From the NCBI RefSeq assembly GCF_006547045.1, contig NZ_CP041242.1, positions 3,544,001-3,608,000 on the forward strand: 64,000 bases of DNA, written 5' to 3'. This stretch comes from Lysobacter alkalisoli (GTDB lineage: Bacteria; Pseudomonadota; Gammaproteobacteria; Xanthomonadales; Xanthomonadaceae). Below the pieces are notes generated by a model, which was not told the origin of the DNA, ran no database searches, and saw only the letters and a program-made list of their open reading frames with translations. The position numbers and the translations under genes were made by a program. Shown here one piece after another: positions 1 through 10,422 of the stretch (position 1 is its first letter; each line of letters opens with the position of its first letter).

Positions 1-2209
1 GATAGTCATGCTGCTCCACCACTCGGCTCTTCTCGAGCCGATCAATCAGACCATCCACTGGAGCATCATCATCCAGTCGCTGTAGCAACAATCCTGCGAT
101 GAGAGCGATCCCTATATCGTCGGGTGCCTCAACCGGGCTGGATGCCTCGGCAGCGTCCATGGCATCACGCATAACGCTCCTGGCAGACTTCGCGGCAACC
201 TGAGCATCACCGCATAGCCATTCTACGGTCGCGGCAGAGATCTGCAGCGCCCGTAGGTACTGCGCTGGCACTTCACTTTTCGGAGTCAACGCGCGCTTCG
301 CTGTCTCATTGGCAACCGTACATTTGCCTTTATCCATCGCAATACTGATACGGTCCAAGCTGGAGACGGCATCGCCTACGGGCGCTTCTTCAAGGAGTTT
401 TTCCGCAGCCGGGAAGTTGTATTGGGCAGCCTCCACATTGGCTCGGCGTCGAAGACTGCTCCTGTTTCCCAAAGTCAATGCCTGGTCGAACGCCGAACCC
501 GCCCCCTCAAAATCCTCCAATCCAAGCTTGACCCTACCGAGCTGGTCGAATGAATTTCCAATGAGTTCGTACTTCAACGACGTAGCTCTATTAGCAAACG
601 GAAGCGCCTCCGAGAATCTGTTCGCTGCCACAAGACGGATGACTACGTTTGCCTGAGCAGGGCCATTGTCCGGATAAAGAGTTGCCATCATGCGCCACTT
701 GGCAAGAGCATTCTGGGGCTCATCAAATTCAGCTACCCAGCCATCCAGATACTGGGCTTCCTTCGGTACAAGCCGCTCACGAAGAGACTGGGCCTTTCTC
801 AGTGAAGGCACCGCGGCTTGGATATCCCACAATCCAAAGCCGGCGCGCGCCCGAGCCAGCCATGCGAGAGCAAATTCGGGATCGATCTCAGTTGCTTTCT
901 GGTAATACGAATCCGCTTCGAGATAGTCGTTCTTGCTGAACGCCTTCTGTCCCAATGCATACGCTCGCAATGCATCAATGTTGTCCGTAGTCACTTCCGG
1001 CAGCGGCTTCGAGTCATGCTCTATCTGTTTGACCGCCTCGCCCAGGTTGGCACGCACGGAACCAGTGACCTGATCGATGGAGGCGAGCACGGATTCCTCG
1101 CCCCTGCCGTCGGCGGCGCGGGCATAGACGGTGGTCTGGGTGAGCGGGTCGACCACTTCGACGCTGAAACGCAGGCGACCACCGATTTCCGAGACCGTGG
1201 GCAGGATGACGGCGCGGGCGCCGTCGCGCTGGGCGATCTGGGAGGCGATGTCGCGATCGACGACGGTACCGGGCTCAAGCCGCATGCGGGCAAGGCTGTC
1301 GCGGACCTTGAGGTCGGACAGCACGTTGACGTGACGCGACTGTTCCAGGCTGATGCGGAAGGCCTGTTCCAGCGAATCCTCCAGGCGGATGTCGCCGGTC
1401 AGGTTGCGCAGGTCACCGACCACGACCCAGTCGCGTTCGTTGAAGGCGATCGCCGGCGGTGTGCGGGTCGCGAACCAGGCGCCGAAGGTGACCGCGACCA
1501 GCACGGCGGCCTCGGCCATGAGCGCGGCCGGCCGGCGCCATAACGGCAGCCGGCGCCACGCCTTGGAGCTGTTGCCCGGAGCACGCAACGGGGCAAGTCC
1601 GGGCTCACCCACCTCGAACACCAGCTGGCGCTCGGCCACTCCCTTGAACTGCCACAGCCCATGCGACTTCCACACCAGGTTCTGGCCGCGCTCGCCAAGC
1701 TCGCGGGCCGAACGGTGCGCCAGCGGTTCGGCGACCGCGGACATCAGAATCTGGCCGGGGCGGGCGATCGACATCAACCGCGCGGCGATGGGCTTGGCCA
1801 GGCCTTCGACCTCGATCGGCTTGGCGCCAAGACGCACCGCCTCGTCGCTGTTGCGCCAGGTCAGCACCTCGCCGACATGCAGACCGGAGCGGGTCTTGAT
1901 GTCGAGATGGCGCAGCTTGCCGATGTCGGCCAGGCCACGGGCATAGTCGAGGGCGAAGCCAAGACCGTCGACAGGGCGCTCGAACAGCAGCAGCAGGCCG
2001 TCGGCGCGGTCGATCAGCCGCCCGCGCCACTGCTGTTGCAAACGCAGGACGAGCCGATCGTGTTCGCGGAAGAACTGTGCGGCACCACCGTCGCCAAGCC
2101 GCTCGACCAGGTTGGTGGAGTCGCAGATGTCGGCCAGCAGGATGGTGCGCAGCAACGGTGCGGCCGACTCGGCCTGGGGCTCGCTCTGGAGCACTACAGC
2201 GTCTTCCAT
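1..2209 (-). CDS. Class III nucleotide cyclase with TPR domain (partial)
   Basis: The gene runs off the left edge; about 736 residues are visible and the C-terminus is missing. Residues 20-200 are a cytoplasmic class III cyclase domain, which would make cAMP or cGMP. Both metal-binding aspartates are visible (Asp27 in LADICDS, Asp70 in DRADG). The substrate-lysine position of adenylate cyclases is Ile66, and the usual Asn of the VNxAAR motif is Pro140 (KPIAARL), so substrate cannot be assigned. One membrane helix (about 227-248) is followed by a probably periplasmic TPR-like region from about residue 410. ATG at 2209 has GAGAGGT just upstream and lies 11 nt after the cNMP-GGDEF gene, so the two form an operon. 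This pairing recalls the Xanthomonas campestris XC_0250/XC_0249 cGMP system. It also resembles the family named putative peptide modification system cyclase. Family sure, substrate unsure. Confidence 0.8.
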   Translation of the reverse strand, partial: MEDAVVLQSEPQAESAAPLLRTILLADICDSTNLVERLGDGGAAQFFREHDRLVLRLQQQWRGRLIDRADGLLLLFERPVDGLGFALDYARGLADIGKLRHLDIKTRSGLHVGEVLTWRNSDEAVRLGAKPIEVEGLAKPIAARLMSIARPGQILMSAVAEPLAHRSARELGERGQNLVWKSHGLWQFKGVAERQLVFEVGEPGLAPLRAPGNSSKAWRRLPLWRRPAALMAEAAVLVAVTFGAWFATRTPPAIAFNERDWVVVGDLRNLTGDIRLEDSLEQAFRISLEQSRHVNVLSDLKVRDSLARMRLEPGTVVDRDIASQIAQRDGARAVILPTVSEIGGRLRFSVEVVDPLTQTTVYARAADGRGEESVLASIDQVTGSVRANLGEAVKQIEHDSKPLPEVTTDNIDALRAYALGQKAFSKNDYLEADSYYQKATEIDPEFALAWLARARAGFGLWDIQAAVPSLRKAQSLRERLVPKEAQYLDGWVAEFDEPQNALAKWRMMATLYPDNGPAQANVVIRLVAANRFSEALPFANRATSLKYELIGNSFDQLGRVKLGLEDFEGAGSAFDQALTLGNRSSLRRRANVEAAQYNFPAAEKLLEEAPVGDAVSSLDRISIAMDKGKCTVANETAKRALTPKSEVPAQYLRALQISAATVEWLCGDAQVAAKSARSVMRDAMDAAEASSPVEAPDDIGIALIAGLLLQRLDDDAPVDGLIDRLEKSRVVEQHDY

Positions 2210-2220
2210 GAAGGCACCTC

Positions 2221-3288
2221 TCAGGTCGGATCCTGCCATTCCACCCGGCCCCCGCCGTGGCGCTTGGCACGATACAGCGCGGCATCGGCCCGCGCATACC
2301 AGGCATTCCAGTCGCTACCGGCCTCGACCAGGCAGGCACCGACGCTAAGCTGGCAGATCACCGGCGGCGCGCCCTCGTTACCTTCCATGGCGAGCAACTC
2401 ACCCGCCGTGCGGGCGATGTAGTTGGCGACGCGCATCACTTCGTCTCGACTTCCGGATGCGATGACCAGACAGAACTCGTCGCCGCCCAGGCGACAGGCC
2501 AGGTCTTCGGGGCCGATCACCGCGCGCAGAATACTGGCCACGCTCTGCAGCACGCGATCGCCAGTGAGATGGCCGAAGTCGTCGTTGACCTGCTTGAAGC
2601 GGTCACAGTCGACCAGTACCAGGCCGAACCGATCGGCCTTGCCGATGTCGCGGCATTCCTGCACGTGCATCATCAGCCCGCGGCGGTTGTAGAGGCCGGT
2701 CAACTCGTCGGTACGGACCAGTTCCTCGGTCCTGTTGAGTTGGTGGGTGGTGGCATGCAGGCGGTCGAGCGCGGCCTGCAGATCCTGGTTGCGGCGGCGC
2801 AGGCGACGGATCAGGCCCTGCTCGTTGAGCACCACGCGCATGATCGCGCGGCGCAGGAAGAAAGACACCACCACCGGGGCGTGCTCGACCAGGCGTTCGA
2901 ATGCTTCGTGGCGCAGCTCGATCAGCTCGCCTTCGCAGACGGCGACGGCGTCGGCGCTGCGACCGTGGTCGCCGATCAGCAGGCCGAGCTCGCCGAAGAA
3001 CTCGTTGGGCCCCAGGCGCTTGGGCCGCAGGTCGTCACCGAAATCCAGGTCGACTTCGCCGCGAGACACAACGTACATCGAAGTACCGCGGTCGCCGCGG
3101 CGGAACAGTACCTGCCCCTGCTGGATGGAACGCAGGCGGCCCATGCGCGCGAACAGCGCGACTTCCTCGGCGCTGAGGATCGCCGTGGTCATGGCCTCTT
3201 CGCCAAGCTCCGCGCGCGGCACGCCCGCAGCGGCCCCTCCCGGGACCGTCCTGGCAGACATGGCCAGCACTGGATTTTCGTGGTCCAC
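2221..3288 (-). CDS. cNMP-binding domain diguanylate cyclase (GGDEF)
   Basis: Predicted cytoplasmic diguanylate cyclase (2 GTP to c-di-GMP) gated by a cyclic nucleotide. Residues about 40-150 form a CRP-like cNMP-binding fold with the phosphate-binding cassette (FFGELGLL, then RSADA). A helical linker (150-190) leads to the GGDEF domain, whose active-site GGDEF at 268-272 is intact. The RxxD inhibitory site is degenerate (GPED), so product inhibition may be absent. The start is the GTG at 3288, which has AGGAGG nine bases upstream; ATGs at 3261 and 3192 are alternatives. The downstream co-transcribed gene is a nucleotide cyclase, so one gene may make the ligand for the other, as shown for XC_0250 and XC_0249 in X. 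campestris. That functional link is inference. Confidence 0.85.
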   Translation of the reverse strand: MDHENPVLAMSARTVPGGAAAGVPRAELGEEAMTTAILSAEEVALFARMGRLRSIQQGQVLFRRGDRGTSMYVVSRGEVDLDFGDDLRPKRLGPNEFFGELGLLIGDHGRSADAVAVCEGELIELRHEAFERLVEHAPVVVSFFLRRAIMRVVLNEQGLIRRLRRRNQDLQAALDRLHATTHQLNRTEELVRTDELTGLYNRRGLMMHVQECRDIGKADRFGLVLVDCDRFKQVNDDFGHLTGDRVLQSVASILRAVIGPEDLACRLGGDEFCLVIASGSRDEVMRVANYIARTAGELLAMEGNEGAPPVICQLSVGACLVEAGSDWNAWYARADAALYRAKRHGGGRVEWQDPT

Positions 3289-3534
3289 CCCTATCTCCCT
3301 CCTGCCGGGCCCTTGATGCCGCATCCATGGTCGCAAGGCCATGCATTCCCCAATGCACGGACCCGGCGAGCATAGCACCACGTCTGGCAGGACAACGGAA
3401 AAGCCACGGTCCGGCGGACAGGCCTGCGCACCACCCGGACGCCCTCCCGGGACTCGCACCAACCAAAGGCACGCACGGGGCCGCACGATCCCTGCTACCG
3501 TCCCGCCTTCATTCGACAGATCATGGAGGTCACC

Positions 3535-5601
3535 ATGCAACGCCTTGTCCTCGCATCAGCCCTCGGGCTGGCCCTTGCCGCCTGCGGAGGCGGAGGCAGC
3601 ACCGACGCACCGACGGCCTCAGCGCCCGGCTCCATCGACGATGTCGAACTGATCCCGCGCGAGGCCCTGTTCGGCAATCCCGAACGCGCCAACGTGCAGA
3701 TCAGCCCCGACGGCAAGTACCTGAGCTGGATCGCGCCGGTGGATGGCGTGCTCAACGTGTGGGTGTCCCCGGCCGACGACGTCGGCGCGGCCCGCGCGGT
3801 CACCCGCGACGACGCCCGCGGCATCCGCAACTATTTCTGGTCGCACCGGCCGGACACCCTGCTGTACATGCGCGACACCGGCGGCGACGAGGATTTCCAT
3901 CTCTATGCCCTGGATCTGGTCAGCAACGAAAGCCGCGACCTGACCCCGTTCGAGAAAACCACCGCGCGGATGGTCGGCGTCAGCGACCTGCATCCGGACA
4001 CGATCCTGGTCGGCATGAACGACCGCGACCCGCAATGGCACGACCTGTATCAAGTCGACCTGGCCAGCGGCGAGCGCACCCTGATCGAGCGCAACGAGCA
4101 GCGGATCGGCGGCTACATCGCCGACGAGGAATACGCCTTGCGCTATGCCACCCGCTCGCGTCCGGACGGCGGTGTCGAGGTGCTCCAGCGCAACGGTGCC
4201 GGCGCCTGGGAGGCGTACGACGACATCCCGTTCGAGGATGGCCTCACCACCTCCCCCGGCGGCCTGACCAAGGACGGCAACACGCTGTATTTCATCGATT
4301 CGCGCGGGCGCAACACCTCGGCACTGTTCGCGATCGACACCACCAGCAACGACAAGGTCCTGGTCCACGAGGACCGGCGGGCCGACGTCGGCGCAAGCCT
4401 CTCCGATCCGAAGACCGGGCTGGTGCAGGCGGTGCGGGTGAACTATCTGCGCCCGGAATGGAAGCTGCTGGACCCGGCCATCGGCGCCGACCTGGAGAAA
4501 CTGGAGGGCATCGGCCCGGGCACGGTCAGCGTCAATCGCACACTCGACGACCGCACCTGGATCGTCACCTATTCCGCCGCCGAGGCACCGGCAGTCTATT
4601 ACCGCTACGACCGCGATAGCGGCGAGCTGACCGAACTGTTCTCCGCCCGCCCGGATCTGGATGGCAAACCACTGGTGCCAATGTGGCCGCAGGAGATCAC
4701 CTCGCGCGACGGCCTGAACCTGGTCAGCTACCTCAGCCTGCCCGCTCACGCCGACGCTGACGGCGACGGCCGTGCCGACAGTGCGGTGCCGATGGTGCTG
4801 TTGGTGCATGGCGGCCCCTGGCATCGCGACAGCTATGGCTACAACACCTACCACCAGTGGCTGGCCAACCGCGGCTACGCGGTGCTGTCGGTCAACTTCC
4901 GTGCCTCTACCGGGTTCGGCAAGGACTTCACCAATGCCGGCGATGGCGAGTGGGCAGGCAAGATGCACGACGACCTGCTCGACGCGGTGCAATGGGCGGT
5001 CGATCAGGGCGTCACCACCGAGGATCAGGTGGCGATCATGGGCGGCAGCTACGGTGGCTACGCGACCCTGGCCGGGCTGACTTTCACCCCGGATACCTTC
5101 GCCTGCGGCGTCGACATCGTTGGCCCGTCCAACCTCAACACCTTGCTGGAAACGGTGCCGCCGTACTGGGCCAGCTTCTTCGAGCAGCTCGCTCGGCGAA
5201 TGGGCGATCCGCGCACCGAGGAAGGCCGCGCCTGGCTGACCGAGCGCTCGCCGCTGACCCACGCCGACAAGATCGTCAAGCCGCTGCTGATCGGTCAGGG
5301 CGCCAACGATCCGCGGGTGAAGCAGGCCGAGAGCGACCAGATCGTCGAGGCGATGACCGGCAAGCAGATTCCGGTGACCTACGTGCTGTTCCCGGACGAG
5401 GGCCACGGCTTTGCCCGGCCGGAGAACAGCAAGGCGTTCAATGCGGTCGCCGAGGGCTTCCTGGCCACCTGCCTGGGCGGACGCGCGGAGCCGATCGGCG
5501 ATGACTTCAACGGTTCCAGCATCGATGTGCCGGCCGGTGCCGATATCGTGCAGGGACTGGCCGAGGCGCTGGAATCGCATACCCAGGCCATCCGGAAGTA
5601 A
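3535..5601 (+). CDS. S9 family (prolyl oligopeptidase) lipoprotein peptidase
   Basis: A 688-residue serine peptidase of the dipeptidyl/acylaminoacyl peptidase type, releasing short peptides or acyl-amino acids from oligopeptides. The N-terminus is a lipoprotein signal with lipobox LAAC before a Gly-rich stretch, so it is probably membrane-anchored in the periplasm. A beta-propeller fills residues 40-410, followed by an alpha/beta hydrolase domain. The triad is Ser505 (GGSYGGY), Asp592 (GANDPR) and His624 (DEGHGF). The ATG at 3535 has GGAGGT four bases upstream and gives a proper signal peptide; the ATG at 3523 would add four residues only. It is monocistronic and ends at a strong hairpin. The exact substrate is unknown. 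Confidence 0.9.
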   Translation: MQRLVLASALGLALAACGGGGSTDAPTASAPGSIDDVELIPREALFGNPERANVQISPDGKYLSWIAPVDGVLNVWVSPADDVGAARAVTRDDARGIRNYFWSHRPDTLLYMRDTGGDEDFHLYALDLVSNESRDLTPFEKTTARMVGVSDLHPDTILVGMNDRDPQWHDLYQVDLASGERTLIERNEQRIGGYIADEEYALRYATRSRPDGGVEVLQRNGAGAWEAYDDIPFEDGLTTSPGGLTKDGNTLYFIDSRGRNTSALFAIDTTSNDKVLVHEDRRADVGASLSDPKTGLVQAVRVNYLRPEWKLLDPAIGADLEKLEGIGPGTVSVNRTLDDRTWIVTYSAAEAPAVYYRYDRDSGELTELFSARPDLDGKPLVPMWPQEITSRDGLNLVSYLSLPAHADADGDGRADSAVPMVLLVHGGPWHRDSYGYNTYHQWLANRGYAVLSVNFRASTGFGKDFTNAGDGEWAGKMHDDLLDAVQWAVDQGVTTEDQVAIMGGSYGGYATLAGLTFTPDTFACGVDIVGPSNLNTLLETVPPYWASFFEQLARRMGDPRTEEGRAWLTERSPLTHADKIVKPLLIGQGANDPRVKQAESDQIVEAMTGKQIPVTYVLFPDEGHGFARPENSKAFNAVAEGFLATCLGGRAEPIGDDFNGSSIDVPAGADIVQGLAEALESHTQAIRK

Positions 5602-5622
5602 GCCGGCAACTCCTGCGATGCA

Positions 5623-5650
5623 AAGAGGCCCGGCATACGCCGGGCCTCTT
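5623..5650. terminator. Bidirectional hairpin between S9 peptidase and aceA
   Basis: A perfect 12-bp stem (AAGAGGCCCGGC with its complement) and a 4-nt loop lie between two convergent genes. An A pair precedes and a T pair follows the stem, so it can serve both strands, although the T-tract is short. Confidence 0.7.
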
Positions 5651-5684
5651 CATTTCCATCCCTGGACCAATCGTGCCGGTGCGC

Positions 5685-6983
5685 TCAGGCCGCCGCACGC
5701 TCATCGGTGAACTGCTCTTCCTCGGTCGAACCCTTCAGCGCGACGGTCGAGGACTGGGCGCCCTGGATGGTCTGGGTAACCGCATCGAAGTAACCGGTGC
5801 CGACCTCGCGCTGGTGCTTGACCGCGGTGAAGCCCTTCTCCGCGGCGGCGAACTCGGCCTCCTGCAGCTCGACGAAAGCGCTCATCTGCCGGCGCGCGTA
5901 GCCGTGGGCGAGGTTGAACATGCCGTAGTTGAGCGCGTGGAAGCCGGCCAGGGTGATGAACTGGAACTTGTAGCCGTACGACGCGATCTCCTTCTGGAAC
6001 CTGGCGATGGTCGCGTCGTCGAGGTTCTTCTTCCAGTTGAAGCTCGGCGAGCAGTTGTAGGCCAGCATCTTGCCCGGGTACTTGGCGTGGATGGCCTCGG
6101 CGAACTTGCGCGCGAACTCCAGGTCGGGCTTGCCGGTCTCGCACCACACCAGGTCGGCGTAGGGTGCGTAGGCCAGGCCGCGGCTGATCGCCTGATCGAG
6201 GCCGTTGCGGGTCTTGTAGAAGCCCTCGACGGTGCGCTCACCGGTGCAGAAGTCCCTGTCGTTGTCGTCGATGTCGCTGGTCAGCAGGTCGGCGGCTTCG
6301 GCATCGGTGCGGGCGACGATGATCGTCGGCACGCCCATCACGTCGGCGGCCAGGCGCGCGGCGATGAGCTTGTCGACCGCCTCGCGGGTCGGCACCAGCA
6401 CCTTGCCGCCGAGGTGGCCGCACTTCTTGGCCGAAGCCAGCTGGTCCTCGAAGTGCACACCTGCGGCGCCGGCCTCGATCATGCCCTTCATCAGCTCGAA
6501 CGCATTGAGCACGCCGCCGAAGCCGGCCTCGGCATCGGCGACGATCGGCTGCAGGAAGTCGACGTCACCACCTCCCTCCGCGCACTGGATCTGGTCGGCG
6601 CGCAGCAGGGTGTTGTTGATGCGCTTGACCACGGCCGGCACCGAGTCGGCAGGGTACAGCGACTGGTCGGGATACATCTGCCCGCCGAGGTTGGCGTCGG
6701 CGGCAACCTGCCAGCCGGACAGGTAGATCGCCTTGAGCCCTGCCTTGACCTGCTGCATGGCCTGGTTGCCGGTGAGCGCGCCGAGGGCATTGATGAAGTC
6801 CTCGGTCTGCAGCGAGTTCCACAGCTTGTCGGCGCCATGGCGGGCGATCGAGTACTCGACCGGCACCGTGCCGCGCAGGCGCACGACGTCCTCGGCGGAG
6901 TACGGGCGGGTGATCCCGGCCCAGCGCGGGCTGCTCGCCCATTGCTGGCGCAGTTGGTCGGCGGTGGCGTGGATGTGGCTCAT
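5685..6983 (-). CDS. aceA: Isocitrate lyase
   Basis: Cleaves isocitrate to glyoxylate and succinate, the first step of the glyoxylate shunt, in the cytoplasm. The 432-residue product matches the short bacterial form (about 434 in E. coli). The catalytic loop KKCGH is present, with Cys188 as the active-site base. The chosen ATG at 6983 begins [11 protein letters not shown]; an in-frame upstream ATG at 7097 would add a repeat-encoded, non-conserved extension. It lies downstream of aceB on the same strand with a 155-nt spacer holding an inverted pair of REP-like repeats, so the two may be partly uncoupled. Regulation by the divergent LysR gene next to aceB is likely but inferred. Confidence 0.97.
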   Translation of the reverse strand: MSHIHATADQLRQQWASSPRWAGITRPYSAEDVVRLRGTVPVEYSIARHGADKLWNSLQTEDFINALGALTGNQAMQQVKAGLKAIYLSGWQVAADANLGGQMYPDQSLYPADSVPAVVKRINNTLLRADQIQCAEGGGDVDFLQPIVADAEAGFGGVLNAFELMKGMIEAGAAGVHFEDQLASAKKCGHLGGKVLVPTREAVDKLIAARLAADVMGVPTIIVARTDAEAADLLTSDIDDNDRDFCTGERTVEGFYKTRNGLDQAISRGLAYAPYADLVWCETGKPDLEFARKFAEAIHAKYPGKMLAYNCSPSFNWKKNLDDATIARFQKEIASYGYKFQFITLAGFHALNYGMFNLAHGYARRQMSAFVELQEAEFAAAEKGFTAVKHQREVGTGYFDAVTQTIQGAQSSTVALKGSTEEEQFTDERAAA

Positions 6984-7051
6984 GGTGGTGGCCTCTCTTA
7001 CAGTGCCCTTGCTCGGGCGTGTGGGGTTCGGGTTTGTGGTGTGGTGTTTTT

Positions 7052-7118
7052 GTAGGAGCGGCGTAAGCCGCGACTGGCCTTCACGGGAACGTTTCATCGC
7101 GGCTTACGCCGCTCCTAC
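7052..7118. repeat. Inverted pair of REP-like palindromes between aceB and aceA
   Basis: Two 22-nt units reading GTAGGAGCGGCGTAAGCCGCGA face each other (7052-7073 and 7097-7118) with 23 nt between, and can form one long hairpin. Sequences starting GTAGGAGCGGC are abundant extragenic palindromes in Xanthomonadaceae and Pseudomonas. Here the element separates the two glyoxylate-shunt genes and could act in mRNA processing or attenuation. Confidence 0.8.
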
Positions 7119-7138
7119 GGATGTCGGCCGGGCTCGGA

Positions 7139-8803
<1,665 letters not shown>

Positions 8804-8899
8804 GGTTCTCCTGCTGGATTCATCGTGGGGAGGCGGCCCTCTCGGGCGTTTCGCCTTGTCCAGCACCATGCGACTGCGTTTGGTATTTGACAATCAAGT

Positions 8900-8914
8900 T
8901 TTTGCAATGCAAAA
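8900..8914. promoter_or_regulatory. LysR-type operator palindrome (T-N11-A)
   Basis: A perfect 15-nt inverted repeat, TTTTGCAATGCAAAA, sits midway between the divergent aceB and LysR-type genes. It contains the T-N11-A core typical of LysR binding sites and is AT-rich within GC-rich surroundings. It probably binds the product of the adjacent regulator; no binding data are available. Confidence 0.65.
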
Positions 8915-8941
8915 CATTAGGAAAACTTATACTTGACTCCA

Positions 8942-9910
8942 ATGGCCCGTTCAGCCTCCTCCACGCCCCGGTTTGCGTACAAGGGTGACCGCCTCAAACC
9001 GTTGCGCGCGTTCTGCCAGACCGCCCGGCTGGGCTCGGTCTCACGGGCAGCTGAGGCGCTGTACCTGAGCCAACCGGCGGTGACCCTGCAACTGCAGGCA
9101 CTTGAACGCGACATGAGCGTCAAGCTGCTCGAGCGCAGCGGCAGGCGGCTGGTGATGACCCCCGAAGGCGAGGCGCTGTACGAGCTGGCGCGGCCGCTGG
9201 TTGAGGGGCTGGACGGGATCGAGGGCGCGTTCCGCGAGCGCATGCGCGGGATGGATGCGGGCGAGCTGCACGTCGCCGCCGGAACGTCGACCATCCTCTA
9301 CCTGCTGCCGGCGATCGTGCAGCAGTTCAAGCAGGCCCATCCGGACGTGCGGCTGTCGCTGCACAACGTCACCGGCGCCGGCGGCCTGGACCTGCTGCGC
9401 TCGGACGAGGTGGACCTGGCGGTAGGCTCGATGCTCGACGTGCCGGCCGACCTCGACTACGCACCGGTGTACAGCTTCGAGCCGATGCTGATCATGCCGC
9501 CCGACCACCCGCTGGCGGACAAACCCGAACTCGAGCTGGCCGACCTGTCGCCCTATGGCCTGATCCTGCCGCCGCAGCGGCTGACCACCTACCGCATGGT
9601 CGACCTGGTGTTCCAGCGCGCGCGGGTGCCCTACACGGTGGCGCTGGAGGTCGGCGGCTGGGAGGTGATCAAGCAGTACGTGGCGATGGGTCTGGGCATC
9701 AGCATCGTCACCGCGATCTGCCTGACCGAGACCGACCACGGACGGCTGGCGACACGCTCGCTGGCCGAATATTTCCCCGACCGCAGCTACGGCGTGGTGG
9801 TACGCAAGGGCAAGTACCTGAGCCCGCAGGCGCGCGCCTTCACCGAGCTGATCAAGCCCGACCTGTTCACTCGCGGCGGTTACGACGATACCGGCCCATC
9901 AGAGCGCTGA
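8942..9910 (+). CDS. LysR-type transcriptional regulator, divergent from aceB
   Basis: A 322-residue regulator with an N-terminal winged helix-turn-helix (SVSRAAEALYLSQPAVTLQL, about residues 30-50) and a type-2 periplasmic-binding-like effector domain. The ATG at 8942 was chosen. A TTG at 8933 has TAGGA ten bases upstream and would add three residues, so the start is open. It is divergently transcribed from aceB with a LysR-type palindrome between them, so it most likely controls the glyoxylate-shunt genes and its own transcription. The effector is unknown; a central-carbon metabolite is a reasonable guess only. Confidence 0.9.
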   Translation: MARSASSTPRFAYKGDRLKPLRAFCQTARLGSVSRAAEALYLSQPAVTLQLQALERDMSVKLLERSGRRLVMTPEGEALYELARPLVEGLDGIEGAFRERMRGMDAGELHVAAGTSTILYLLPAIVQQFKQAHPDVRLSLHNVTGAGGLDLLRSDEVDLAVGSMLDVPADLDYAPVYSFEPMLIMPPDHPLADKPELELADLSPYGLILPPQRLTTYRMVDLVFQRARVPYTVALEVGGWEVIKQYVAMGLGISIVTAICLTETDHGRLATRSLAEYFPDRSYGVVVRKGKYLSPQARAFTELIKPDLFTRGGYDDTGPSER

Positions 9911-9939
9911 CGGTCCGCAAATGAAAGGTTCTTCTAAAA

Positions 9940-10361
9940 GGCTCTTCGCCCGATCGAGGGGAAAGCGCCGGGTCTGTTGGATGACCGCGGCGCCGGGGGC
10001 GAAGGCCCTTGGATGCGAATGCCCCCCGGCACCGGCCAGGGCCGGCGCCTCCTCCTTGATTTCGCACCCAAGGGCCTTCGCCCCCGGCGTTCCGACATGA
10101 CCGGTGGTTCCAGAAGCGCACTCCCAGGGAGGGTCTGCTTGGCGTTCCAGCGTGGCCGCGCGATCCCGACGCGATCTGCCGGCCTTGACGGCGAAATCAA
10201 GGAGGAGGCCGCCGCCACAGGCGGCGGCCGGGGACATTCGCCGTCAAGGCCGACAGGTCGCGTCGGGACAGCCAGACAGCGGCGAGAACCGGCGATCGAA
10301 CGCAAGCGGCGGCGCCCACGCCTTCGCTGAAGGCGAGCCCCCCTCACTTGGGAGAAGCACC
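9940..10361. repeat. Copy 1 of a ~430-nt intergenic element with terminal inverted repeats
   Basis: This 422-nt non-coding block is highly similar along its whole length to 17266-17700. The ends form an imperfect inverted repeat (GGCTCTTCGCCC-type left end, GAAGCACC right end). Inside are two large stem-loops: arms CGAAGGCCCTTGG with complement, and CCGGCCTTGACGGCGAA with complement. Several frames stay open through it by composition, but nothing resembles a protein family. It fills the gap between the LysR gene and oleA and ends eight bases from the oleA terminator. It could be a MITE-like element; no transposase is present. Confidence 0.8.
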
Positions 10362-10368
10362 AAAGAAA

Positions 10369-10396
10369 ACGCCCCGGACCTTGCGGACCGGGGCGT
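10369..10396 (-). terminator. Rho-independent terminator of oleA
   Basis: On the minus strand a 9-bp stem ACGCCCCGG with complement is followed by GTTTTCTTT. It lies 27 nt past the oleA stop and next to the end of the 422-nt repeat. Confidence 0.75.
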
Positions 10397-10422
10397 CGAA
10401 GAGGCTTGCTTGCAGTCGACGG

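Noticed and set aside
3619-5580. 653-codon open frame on the minus strand
   Set aside because: It is antisense to the S9 peptidase gene, has no family motifs and reflects GC-rich codon bias.
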